This document shows positions 13,520 to 21,021 of a DNA stretch of 21,908 nucleotides, piece after piece. The position numbers and the translations under genes are program-made. Below the pieces are notes generated by a model. That model saw only the letters and a program-made list of their open reading frames with translations, searched no databases and was not told the origin of the DNA. The stretch covers positions 1-21,908 of the forward strand of contig CAZHJU010000043.1 of the NCBI GenBank assembly GCA_964533495.1. Direction: 5' to 3'. This DNA is from Ga0077527 sp964533495 (GTDB lineage Bacteria > Pseudomonadota > Gammaproteobacteria > Burkholderiales > SG8-41). Position 1 is the first letter of the stretch, and the number at the start of each line of letters is the position of its first letter.

Positions 13520-14761
13520 ATGGAACTGTTTTCCACGGAGTTTTTGTCGGCCCTGCTGGCCATCATCGTCATCGACCTCGTGCTCGCCGGCGACAATGCC
13601 ATCGTCATCGCGCTGGCCGCCCGCGGCCTGCCGCCGGACCTGCGCAAGCGGGCGATCATCTGGGGCACTTTCGGCGCGATCGCCGTGCGCACCGCGATGA
13701 CCCTGATCGTGGTCTGGCTGCTGAAGATCCCGGGCCTGATGCTGCTGGGCGGCGCGCTGCTGGTGTGGATCGCCTACAGGCTGCTTGCCGACAACGATGA
13801 CGGCGGCCACGAGGTCAGCCCGGCGAGCAGTTTCTGGGGCGCGATGAAGACCATCATCGTCGCCGACGCGGTCATGGGCCTCGACAACGTGCTGGCCGTC
13901 GCCGGCGCCGCCCAGGGCAGTTTCCTGCTGGTGGTGATCGGCCTGCTGATCAGCATCCCGATCGTGATCTGGGGCAGCCAGATCATCCTCAAGTACGTCG
14001 AGCGCTATCCCGGCATCATCTATGTCGGCGGCGCGGTGCTGGCGTGGACCGCGGCCAAGATGATCACCAGCGAGCCGCTGGTGAAAGACCATTTCGACGC
14101 TTATCCAGGGCTTGCCGGGCTGCTTTACATCGCCATCATCGGTGGCGTGCTGGGCGGCGGTTTCTGGATCAACCACGTGCCGGCCCGGAAACGCGTCGCC
14201 GGCCATGTCGTCGAGCCGGGTGTCGCGGCGCTGGCCCCGGCCGCCGCCGGCGTGACCCGCATCCTGCTGCCGGTCGACGCGTCGACCAACTCGCTGCAGG
14301 CCGTGGAGCACGTGATCGGCCGCCACGCCGCCGGCGCCGCGCTGGAGGCGCACCTGCTGCATGTGCGGGTGCCGTTCTCGCAGTACATCGCGCGTTTCGT
14401 CAGCCGCCGCGATCACGAGGCCTATCACCGCCAGGAGGCCGAGCGGGCCCTGGCGCCGGCACGGGCGCTGCTGAGCCGCGCCGGCGTGCCGCATGCGGAC
14501 CATGTCGAGTTCGGCGACAAGGCGGAAACCATACGCGGGGTCGCGGAGCGCCTGGGCGTGAACCAGATCGTGATGGGCACCGCCCGCAAGAACTCGCTGA
14601 CCCGGGTCCTGGAGGATTCGGTGACCAACCGCGTGCTCGAGATCGTCGAGGTGCCGGTCGAGATCGTGGTCGGCCGCGCGGTTTCCCGCATCGACACCAT
14701 CGGCCTGCCCGCCGGCGTCAGCGCCGTGGCGGCGGTGCTGATCGCGGTATCCCTGCAGTAG
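13520..14761 (+). CDS. TerC-family membrane protein fused to a universal stress protein (UspA) domain
   Basis: A 413-residue protein with two parts. Residues about 5-220 form a TerC (YjbE-like) membrane domain of about seven helices with the two conserved acidic motifs: Asp19...GDN (24-26) and DAVMGLDN (116-123). TerC proteins are implicated in metal, especially manganese, export. Residues about 244-386 form a UspA-like alpha/beta domain (RILLPVDAS at 247-255, QIVMGTARKNSLTRVLEDSV near 349-368). The usual second glycine of the nucleotide motif is absent, so ATP binding is uncertain. A last hydrophobic stretch (about 393-412) may be another membrane helix. ATG 13520 has GGAG eight bases upstream. 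A manganese riboswitch precedes the gene, which supports a role in manganese homeostasis; a terminator follows. Confidence 0.88.
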   Translation: MELFSTEFLSALLAIIVIDLVLAGDNAIVIALAARGLPPDLRKRAIIWGTFGAIAVRTAMTLIVVWLLKIPGLMLLGGALLVWIAYRLLADNDDGGHEVSPASSFWGAMKTIIVADAVMGLDNVLAVAGAAQGSFLLVVIGLLISIPIVIWGSQIILKYVERYPGIIYVGGAVLAWTAAKMITSEPLVKDHFDAYPGLAGLLYIAIIGGVLGGGFWINHVPARKRVAGHVVEPGVAALAPAAAGVTRILLPVDASTNSLQAVEHVIGRHAAGAALEAHLLHVRVPFSQYIARFVSRRDHEAYHRQEAERALAPARALLSRAGVPHADHVEFGDKAETIRGVAERLGVNQIVMGTARKNSLTRVLEDSVTNRVLEIVEVPVEIVVGRAVSRIDTIGLPAGVSAVAAVLIAVSLQ

Positions 14762-14797
14762 CTTTTCCGCGGCAGCCCTTCCGCGGGCGACTCACGG

Positions 14798-14820
14798 CCC
14801 GCCGGCAACGGCGGGTTTTT
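14798..14820 (+). terminator. Intrinsic terminator after TerC-UspA
   Basis: CCCGCC and GGCGGG pair around GGCAAC and are followed by TTTTT. It lies about 37 bases after the stop of the TerC-UspA gene and before the convergent ppa gene. Confidence 0.8.
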
Positions 14821-14845
14821 CGTCCGTGTCCGTCAGAACCTCGGC

Positions 14846-15394
14846 TCAGAATTTCGGTTTCTGCGAGGCTTGCTGATAGCCGCGCATGCCGTCGAGTATC
14901 TCGCGCCCCGCCTCTTCCGCATCGACCCAGCCCAGGACTTTGACCCATTTGCCGGGCTCGAGATCCTTGTAGTGCTGGAAGAAGTGCGCGATCTGCGCGA
15001 GGGTGCCCTGCGGCAGGTCGTCGGGCGAGCGGATGGCGGTGTAGAGCGGGGTCAGCTTTTCGATCGGCACGGCGAGGATCTTGGTGTCCCTGCCGGCCTC
15101 GTCCTCCATGTTCAGCATGCCCACCGGCCGGCAGCGCGCCACCACGCCAGTGATCAGCGGCACGGGCGACAGCACCAGCACGTCCACCGGGTCGCCGTCG
15201 CCGGACAGCGTGTGCGGCACGTAACCGTAGTTGCAGGGGTAACGCATGGCCGTCGACATGAAGCGGTCGACGAACATCGCGCCGGTTGTTTTTTCCATCT
15301 CGTACTTGATGGGCTCGGCGTGCATCGGGATTTCAATGATCACGTTGAAATCCCTCGGCACGTCGTAACCCGAGCTGACCCGGTCCAGATTCAC
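14846..15394 (-). CDS. ppa: Inorganic pyrophosphatase (family I)
   Basis: A 182-residue cytoplasmic pyrophosphatase that hydrolyses PPi to two phosphates and drives biosynthetic reactions forward. The family I signature DGDPVDVLV holds the metal-binding aspartates 66, 68 and 71, equivalent to 65, 67 and 70 of E. coli Ppa. Also present are EIPMHAEPIKYE near the N-terminus, YPCNYGYVP (52-60) and KWVKVLGW near the C-terminus. The length is typical. The start is GTG at 15394; AAGGAG lies about ten bases upstream, slightly far. The window also carries the membrane pyrophosphatase hppA, so the cell has both soluble and energy-conserving PPi hydrolysis. It is divergent from the GST gene. Confidence 0.95.
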   Translation of the reverse strand: MNLDRVSSGYDVPRDFNVIIEIPMHAEPIKYEMEKTTGAMFVDRFMSTAMRYPCNYGYVPHTLSGDGDPVDVLVLSPVPLITGVVARCRPVGMLNMEDEAGRDTKILAVPIEKLTPLYTAIRSPDDLPQGTLAQIAHFFQHYKDLEPGKWVKVLGWVDAEEAGREILDGMRGYQQASQKPKF

Positions 15395-15516
15395 GGCTGA
15401 GGCACTCCTTCGGCAGGGGGGACGATTATAGCCGCGCCGCCGCGGCCGGCGCCTGCCTCGCGGGATGCGGTTCCGGCCATGCTACGATCATGCACCGATC
15501 ACTCACGGAGCCGTCC

Positions 15517-16107
15517 ATGAAACTGTACATCACCTCCACCTCCGGCAATGCCTGGAAGGTACGCCTGTTGCTGTCGATGCTCGGGCAGCCGTTTGAAACC
15601 GTGGTGCTGGATTCCGACAAAAAAGAGCACAAGGCGCCGGAGTTCCTGAGGCTGAATCCGCGCGGACAGGTGCCGGTGCTGGTCGACGGCGACCGGGTGT
15701 TCTGGGATTCGACGGCCTGCCTGGTCTATCTCGCCCGCAAGTACGGCGGCGAGCAGTGGCTGCCGACGGATGCCGAAGGCATGGCCGAGATCCAGCAGTG
15801 GCTGGCCCTGTCGAACAACGAGCTGCACTATGGCCTGCAATGGGCGCGCGGCAAGAAAATCGGCATCCGCGCCATCGGCGACTACGAGGAATACGCCACC
15901 TACGGCCGCAACGGCCTCGCGGTTCTCGAGGGGCGGCTGAGGGACAACCCGTGGCTGGCCTGCGGCCGGCCGACGATCGCCGACCTGGCCTGCTACTGCT
16001 ATACCTCGGTCTCGCCGGAAGGCGGCTTCGACCTCGCGGCCCATCCCGCAGTCGCGGCCTGGATCAAGCGGGTCGAAGCGCTGCCGGGCTGGATCAAGCG
16101 CGTCTGA
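15517..16107 (+). CDS. Glutathione S-transferase family protein
   Basis: A 196-residue protein with an N-terminal thioredoxin-like domain (1-76): KLYITSTSGNAWKVRLLL, LNPRGQVPVL with the cis-proline Pro53, and the glutathione-contacting Asp64-Ser65 in WDSTACLVYLA. A helical C-terminal domain follows (about 85-196), ending in PTIADLACYCY and repeated WIKRV. The N-terminal serines (7, 9) could activate glutathione. GSTs conjugate or reduce electrophiles in the cytoplasm; the substrate here is unknown. The start at 15517 is chosen because GGAG lies seven bases upstream and family homology begins there; an ATG at 15490 would add nine residues. Confidence 0.9.
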   Translation: MKLYITSTSGNAWKVRLLLSMLGQPFETVVLDSDKKEHKAPEFLRLNPRGQVPVLVDGDRVFWDSTACLVYLARKYGGEQWLPTDAEGMAEIQQWLALSNNELHYGLQWARGKKIGIRAIGDYEEYATYGRNGLAVLEGRLRDNPWLACGRPTIADLACYCYTSVSPEGGFDLAAHPAVAAWIKRVEALPGWIKRV

Positions 16108-16123
16108 TCCTCCGCGCCGCGCA

Positions 16124-17245
16124 GTGAAACGTTTTCGTTACGGCCATGCCGCCGCCGCCGCCGACTGGCGGACGGCGGTTGCCGCCTGCCTGTCGCAGAT
16201 CGGCGCGGGCGGGGGAGCGGGCAGCGGGACCCTCGGATTCCTCTATGTCACGGATTATTTTGCCGGGGCGCTGTCTGAAATCAGCCGCCATGTCGCCGAT
16301 GCCACCGGTGTCGGGCATTGGGTGGGTACGGTCGGCATCGGGATCTGTGCCACCGGCGTCGAATACCTCGACGAACCGGCGATCGCGCTGATGATCGGGG
16401 ATTTCCCGGCTGACAGTTTCCGGGTATTCCCGGCGGTGTCCGGCACCGAGAAGCTGCAGTCGCTGGACCTGCAATGCGGCACGGCACCGGCGAGCGTTGC
16501 CCTGGTCCATGCCGATCCGCTCGATGGCGACATCGCCCGGCAGATCCGCATGCTGGCCAAGCGCACGGAAAGCGGTTTCCTGGTCGGCGGTCTGGCCAGT
16601 TCGCGCAACGGCAACATGCTGCTGGCGGATGCCGTCGAGCGCGGCGGGATGTCGGGGGTGGCGTTCTCCGATGCGGTGACCGTCGCCACGCGGCTGACCC
16701 AGGGTTGTTCGCCGGTCGGCGCCGCGCATGAAATCACCGGTGCCCAGAACAATATTGTCGTCGAGCTGGACGGCCGCCCGGCCCTCGACGTGCTGCGCGC
16801 CGATGTCGGCATCAGCGCGGGCGAGGACCTCGCGCAGCTTGGCGGGCAGATCTTCGCCGGCCTGGCGGTGTCCGGCAGCGATACCGGCGACTACGTGGTG
16901 CGCAACCTGATCGGCATCGATCCGGGCAACCGGCTGATCGCGATCGGCGACGTCGCCCGCAAGGGGCAGCGCCTGCGTTTCTGCCGCCGCGACCACGATA
17001 CCGCGCGGGCCGACATGGCCCGCATGCTCGACAGCATCCGCGAGGGGCTCTACACGGCTCCCCGCGGCGCGCTGTACTACTCCTGCCTTGGCCGCGGCGG
17101 CGCCCTGTTCGGCGGGAAATCGGCGGAGCTCGGCATGATCCGCGATGCCCTCGGCGACGTGCCGCTTGCCGGTTTTTTCTGCAACGGCGAGATTTCCCAC
17201 AACAGGCTCTATGGCTATACTGGGGTGCTGACCCTGTTCCTGTGA
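16124..17245 (+). CDS. FIST-domain (FIST_N/FIST_C) sensory protein
   Basis: A 373-residue soluble protein matching the FIST family, proposed to bind small ligands such as amino acids and often associated with signal transduction. The N-terminal half shows LGFLYVTDYF, ALVHADPLDGDI, FLVGGLASSRNGN and GMSGVAFSDAVTVATRLTQG. The C-terminal half shows YVVRNLIGIDPGNRLIAIGD, ALYYSCLGRGGALFGGKSAE and the family-typical AGFFCNGEISHN near the end. There is no fused kinase or chemotaxis domain, so it is a stand-alone version. The start is GTG at 16124 with no good ribosome-binding site, 16 bases after the GST stop, so translational coupling is possible. The DUF599 gene follows directly. Confidence 0.87.
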   Translation: MKRFRYGHAAAAADWRTAVAACLSQIGAGGGAGSGTLGFLYVTDYFAGALSEISRHVADATGVGHWVGTVGIGICATGVEYLDEPAIALMIGDFPADSFRVFPAVSGTEKLQSLDLQCGTAPASVALVHADPLDGDIARQIRMLAKRTESGFLVGGLASSRNGNMLLADAVERGGMSGVAFSDAVTVATRLTQGCSPVGAAHEITGAQNNIVVELDGRPALDVLRADVGISAGEDLAQLGGQIFAGLAVSGSDTGDYVVRNLIGIDPGNRLIAIGDVARKGQRLRFCRRDHDTARADMARMLDSIREGLYTAPRGALYYSCLGRGGALFGGKSAELGMIRDALGDVPLAGFFCNGEISHNRLYGYTGVLTLFL

Positions 17246-17271
17246 CGGATTTTTCCGATGACGGAGTATTC

Positions 17272-17994
17272 ATGCCTGCCGCGCGCATATTTGCCGAACT
17301 GAGCCTGACCTGGCTCGACATCGCGGCCTTCCTGTTTTTCGTGCTGTCGTGGGCGGGGTACGCGCTGTTTGCCGAGTGGCGCGCGAAGTCGGTGCCCTCG
17401 CTGCACAACACGATGGACCGTTACCGGCGCGACTGGATGGTGCGCATGATCGAGCGGGACAATCGCATGGTCGACGTCAACGTCATGCGCAACCTCACCC
17501 GCAGTTCGCAGTTCTTCGCCTCGACCACGATGCTGGTGCTGGGCGCGCTGATCGCGCTGCTCGGCTACGTGCAGCAGGCGCTGGAAGTGGTGTCCGGGCT
17601 GCCGTTCACGGTGAAGGCCTCGCAGCGCCTGCTCGAGATCAAGATCGTGCTGCTGGTGCTGATTTTCGTCTACGCGTTTTTCAAGTTCTCGTGGGCGATC
17701 CGCCAGCTCGGGTTCTGCTCGACGCTGGTCGCCGCCGCGCCCAAGCCGCCGAAGGACAACCCGGAGCAGCATGCCGCCGACATCGACCGGCTGTCGGCGG
17801 TGACCTCGTATGCCGGGACCAATTTCAACGACGGCCTGCGCTCCTATTATTTCGCCCTGGCGGCGATGACCTGGTTCCTGCATCCCTATCTGATGCTGAT
17901 CGCGACTGCCTGGGTCGTTTACGTTCTGTACCACCGCGAATTCGAATCGAAGACTCTCAAGGCGCTCACTGCGGAGGCTTCCGGCCCCGGGTAG
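17272..17994 (+). CDS. DUF599 family membrane protein
   Basis: A 240-residue membrane protein of the DUF599 family. Hydrophobic helices are visible near residues 13-35 (LDIAAFLFFVLSWAGYALFA), 83-105 (ASTTMLVLGALIALLGYV), 124-145 (LLEIKIVLLVLIFVYAFF) and 195-225. A soluble loop containing the MIERDNRMVD motif lies between the first two. Function is unknown. The ATG at 17272 has GGAG seven bases upstream; a GTG overlapping the FIST stop at 17242 would add ten residues and is less likely. It probably shares a transcript with the FIST gene. A 9-bp stem without T-run follows the stop. Confidence 0.87.
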   Translation: MPAARIFAELSLTWLDIAAFLFFVLSWAGYALFAEWRAKSVPSLHNTMDRYRRDWMVRMIERDNRMVDVNVMRNLTRSSQFFASTTMLVLGALIALLGYVQQALEVVSGLPFTVKASQRLLEIKIVLLVLIFVYAFFKFSWAIRQLGFCSTLVAAAPKPPKDNPEQHAADIDRLSAVTSYAGTNFNDGLRSYYFALAAMTWFLHPYLMLIATAWVVYVLYHREFESKTLKALTAEASGPG

Positions 17995-18008
17995 CGCCGC
18001 GCGGCTTG

Positions 18009-18033
18009 CCTTGCCCGGGATTTGCGGGCAAGG
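18009..18033 (+). terminator. Stable hairpin after the DUF599 gene, no T-run
   Basis: CCTTGCCCG and CGGGCAAGG pair perfectly around GGATTTG, starting 15 bases after the stop. The lack of a T-run makes intrinsic termination uncertain; it may be a 3' stabilising stem. Confidence 0.45.
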
Positions 18034-18167
18034 TATGCGATATGGCCACAGAACGCAGCCGCCACGGCACTTCGTGACAGGCTGCGCGGCCCCGTGTCCG
18101 GCTGGATTTTTTCCGGCCGGCTGTTGTTGATCCTGGCTGTTGTCGATCATTTCCCGGAGGAGGGAGC

Positions 18168-19160
18168 ATGTCGCAAAACCGAAGCAGGAATTCAGTGGCC
18201 GTCGTCATCGCGACCTCGATCATGGTCGCCTTTGTCGCCGCGCTGCCGGCCGCCGCGCAGGGCTGGAAGCCGGAAAAACCGGTCGAATTGCTGGTTTCAT
18301 CGGCGCCCGGCGGCAGCAATGACCGCATCGCCCGCATCATCCAGAAGATCGTCCAGGAACAGAAGCTGATGGCCTCGCCGATCAGCGTGATCAACAAGCC
18401 GGGCGGAAACCAGACCATTTCCCGGGCCTACATCAACCAGAATCCCGGCGATGCGCACTACCTGGACGTCGGCAACCCGACCCTGATCGCCAACCAGGTC
18501 GCCGGCCGCCAGCAATACGGCGACTTCACGCCCGTCGCGCTGATGGTCAACGAGTTCGCGGCCTTCACCGTCCGCGCCGACTCTCCGCTGCGCAATGCGC
18601 AGGATCTCGTCGCGCAACTGAGGAAGGATCCGGAGTCCGTGGCCGTCGGGGTCAGCAACCGCGGCGGCACCAACCACCTGACGCTGTCGCTGCTGGCCAA
18701 GGTCGCCGGCATTGATGCTAGGCGCCTGAAGGTGGTGGTGTTCAAGACCAATGCGGAGGGCCTGACCGCGATGCTCGGCGGCCACATCCAACTGGTGTCC
18801 TCGGCGGTGGCGACCGCGGTGGGGCAGATGCGCGACGGCAAGGCGCGGATCATCTCCGTCAGCGCGCCGCAGCGCATGGGCGGGGATCTGGCGCAGGTGC
18901 CCACGCTGCGCGAGCAGGGTTATGATGTGTCGCTGTCCAACTGGCGCGCGATCATCGGCCCCAGGGGGCTGAATCCGGCGCAGATTGCCTACTGGGAGGA
19001 TGTGCTGTCGAAAGTGGTTGCGACCGAGGAATGGAAGGCCGTGCTCGACAAGCAGTTCTGGGACGGCAATTTCCTGCGCAGCCGCGAGTTCGCGAAATAC
19101 ATGGACGACGAGTACGCGCAGACGAAGGCCGTGATGACCGATCTCGGCCTCGCGAAATGA
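18168..19160 (+). CDS. Tripartite tricarboxylate transporter substrate-binding protein (TctC/Bug family)
   Basis: A 330-residue periplasmic binding protein. The N-terminus is a Sec signal peptide with a likely cut after LPAAAQ (about residue 31). The mature protein starts WKPEKPVELLVSSAPGGSNDRIAR, where the APGGSND loop is the usual carboxylate-binding signature of the Bug/TctC family. Such proteins bind carboxylates, amino acids or other small acids and deliver them to TctAB, which is not in the window; orphan copies are very common in Burkholderiales. GGAGGAGG lies just before the ATG. The ornithine-cyclodeaminase-family gene starts 15 bases after the stop, suggesting one operon and a nitrogen-containing or keto-acid ligand, which is inference only. 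Confidence 0.92.
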   Translation: MSQNRSRNSVAVVIATSIMVAFVAALPAAAQGWKPEKPVELLVSSAPGGSNDRIARIIQKIVQEQKLMASPISVINKPGGNQTISRAYINQNPGDAHYLDVGNPTLIANQVAGRQQYGDFTPVALMVNEFAAFTVRADSPLRNAQDLVAQLRKDPESVAVGVSNRGGTNHLTLSLLAKVAGIDARRLKVVVFKTNAEGLTAMLGGHIQLVSSAVATAVGQMRDGKARIISVSAPQRMGGDLAQVPTLREQGYDVSLSNWRAIIGPRGLNPAQIAYWEDVLSKVVATEEWKAVLDKQFWDGNFLRSREFAKYMDDEYAQTKAVMTDLGLAK

Positions 19161-19175
19161 CGATGGATCGCCGCG

Positions 19176-20252
19176 ATGGCTGACGATGTCCTGCTGCTTG
19201 ACAACGCGGAGATCGCGCGCGTATTCGATCTCGGGGCCTGCATGCAGGCGCTGGAACGCGCATACCGCGCGATGGCCGGCGGCCGTTCCGTGGAGCGCGC
19301 CCGCAGCCAGACCCGGGTACCGCTGGACGAGCCGGGCGTCACCTACTGCTTCAAGAGCATGGAGGGCGCGCTGTTCGGCGATGGCTACATGACGCTGCGC
19401 ATCACCTCCGACGCCGTGTTCGAGGGCGAGGTGGACGGGCGGAAGCGCCGTGAAAAGCTGGCGCGCGGATCCGGCGGCACCTACTGCGGGCTGATTCTGC
19501 TGTTCAGTACCCGCGATGTCGCTCCGGCTGCCCTGCTGCACGACGGATTGATCCAGCTGGCGCGCGTGGCCTGCACCAGCGCGCTCAGCCTGCGGCTGCT
19601 GGCGCGGGAGGACGCGGGCGACCTCGCGATGATCGGCGCCGGCGAGCAGGCATGGTGGCACCTGAAGGCCGCCGCCGCCGTGCGCAGGTTGCGGCGGGTG
19701 CGGATCTACAGTCCCACCGCGGTGCGCCGCGATGTGTTTGCCGCGCGGGCGCGGGACGAACTGGGGCTGGCCGCCGAAGCCGTCGCGGCGGCGAAGGACG
19801 CGGTCAGCGGCGCGGACATCGTGATCGCCGCGACCAATGCCAGCGAGCCGGTTCTCGACGGTCGCTGGCTCGCGCCCGGCGCGCATGTCGTGTCCATCGT
19901 CAGCGGCGACAAGGGCAGCACCCGGCGCGAACTCGACGATGAGACCCTGCGCCGCGCGGCCCTGGTCGTCGCGCATTCGAGGTCGGGCGCGATCGAGCAC
20001 CGCAACGGCGACCTCGCCGGTCCGGTGGAGGCGGGGATACTCAGCTGGGAGAAAATCGTCGACCTGCCCGATCTCGTGGCCGGAAACTCCCCGTGCCGCG
20101 GCAGCCGCGATGACATCACGGTGTTCAAGAACAACGGCGGCATGGGGCTGCAGTTCGCGGCGGTGGGCCCGGTCGTTTACGAGCGGGCGCGCGCCGCGGG
20201 CATCGGCCGCAGACTCCCGGTCGGATGGTTCATGGAAAGCATGAAATCGTGA
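19176..20252 (+). CDS. Ornithine cyclodeaminase / mu-crystallin family protein
   Basis: A 358-residue protein with the family's NAD(P)-binding fold. Visible features are the nucleotide loop IGAGEQA (153-159), AATNASEPVLDGRWL, and the C-terminal ITVFKNNGGMGLQFAA stretch that closely follows the family's ITVFK signature. Members include ornithine cyclodeaminase, alanine dehydrogenase-like enzymes, ketimine reductases and opine-type dehydrogenases. In ornithine cyclodeaminase a lysine binds the substrate carboxylate in the early GxKxx region; here the equivalent GYMTLRITS has Arg instead, and a basic insert EVDGRKRREKLARGSGG follows. I therefore do not assign ornithine as substrate. The start ATG at 19176 lacks a strong ribosome-binding site but lies 15 bases behind the TctC gene. 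A strong terminator follows. Confidence 0.84.
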   Translation: MADDVLLLDNAEIARVFDLGACMQALERAYRAMAGGRSVERARSQTRVPLDEPGVTYCFKSMEGALFGDGYMTLRITSDAVFEGEVDGRKRREKLARGSGGTYCGLILLFSTRDVAPAALLHDGLIQLARVACTSALSLRLLAREDAGDLAMIGAGEQAWWHLKAAAAVRRLRRVRIYSPTAVRRDVFAARARDELGLAAEAVAAAKDAVSGADIVIAATNASEPVLDGRWLAPGAHVVSIVSGDKGSTRRELDDETLRRAALVVAHSRSGAIEHRNGDLAGPVEAGILSWEKIVDLPDLVAGNSPCRGSRDDITVFKNNGGMGLQFAAVGPVVYERARAAGIGRRLPVGWFMESMKS

Positions 20253-20268
20253 CGCGCGGGATGCCATG

Positions 20269-20300
20269 AAAAACGGCCGGGAGATCCCGGCCGTTTTTTT
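20269..20300. terminator. Bidirectional intrinsic terminator
   Basis: CGGCCGGGA and TCCCGGCCG pair perfectly, with AAAAA before and TTTTTTT after. It separates the convergent cyclodeaminase-family gene and hppA. Confidence 0.9.
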
Positions 20301-20324
20301 GATGCCTGCGGCGGCAGCGCTGCT

Positions 20325-20778
<454 letters not shown>

Positions 20779-20788
20779 NNNNNNNNNN
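20779..20788. other. Assembly gap of ten Ns
   Basis: Ten consecutive undetermined bases inside hppA. Ten is a typical scaffolder placeholder, so the real gap length is unknown. Confidence 0.98.
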
Positions 20789-20969
20789 GGCGGTGACCAA
20801 GGGCTACGCCATCGGTTCGGCCGCCCTGGCCGCGCTGGTGCTGTTCGCCGACTACACCCACAACCTCGAAGCCAAGAACCCCGGCGTGGTCTTCAGCTTC
20901 GAGCTGTCGGATCCGGCGGTGATCATCGGCCTGTTCATCGGCGGCCTGATCCCCTACCTGTTCGGCGCG
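20789..20969 (+). other. Inverted fragment of a second, diverged hppA sequence (probable misassembly)
   Basis: Plus-strand translation gives about 60 residues of HppA, from AVTKGYAIGSAALAALVLF through ELSDPAVIIGLFIGG to LIPYLFGA. The same protein segment is encoded on the minus strand at 20964-21165. The two versions differ: HNLEAKNPGVVFSFELSDP here, HKIEETGRVVSFDLSNP there, including a two-codon length difference. It has no start, stop or rest of a gene and points against its surroundings. It is best explained as a read or contig end from another strain or paralogue joined in the wrong orientation. Confidence 0.85.
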
Positions 20970-21021
20970 GCCGACGGCTTCCATCGCCATCGCGCCGAAC
21001 AGGTAGGGGATCAGGCCGCCG
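20939..21021. repeat. Inverted repeat with perfect 31-bp arms at the hppA junction
   Basis: 20939-20969 is the exact reverse complement of 20991-21021. Beyond the arms, homology continues at lower identity for about 150 more bases on each side, because both sides encode the same HppA segment. The perfect arms probably guided the wrong join. Confidence 0.93.

Noticed and set aside
18297..20267. A 656-codon minus-strand open frame spanning the TctC and cyclodeaminase-family genes.
   Set aside because: It crosses two well-supported genes and their junction and has no recognisable domain.
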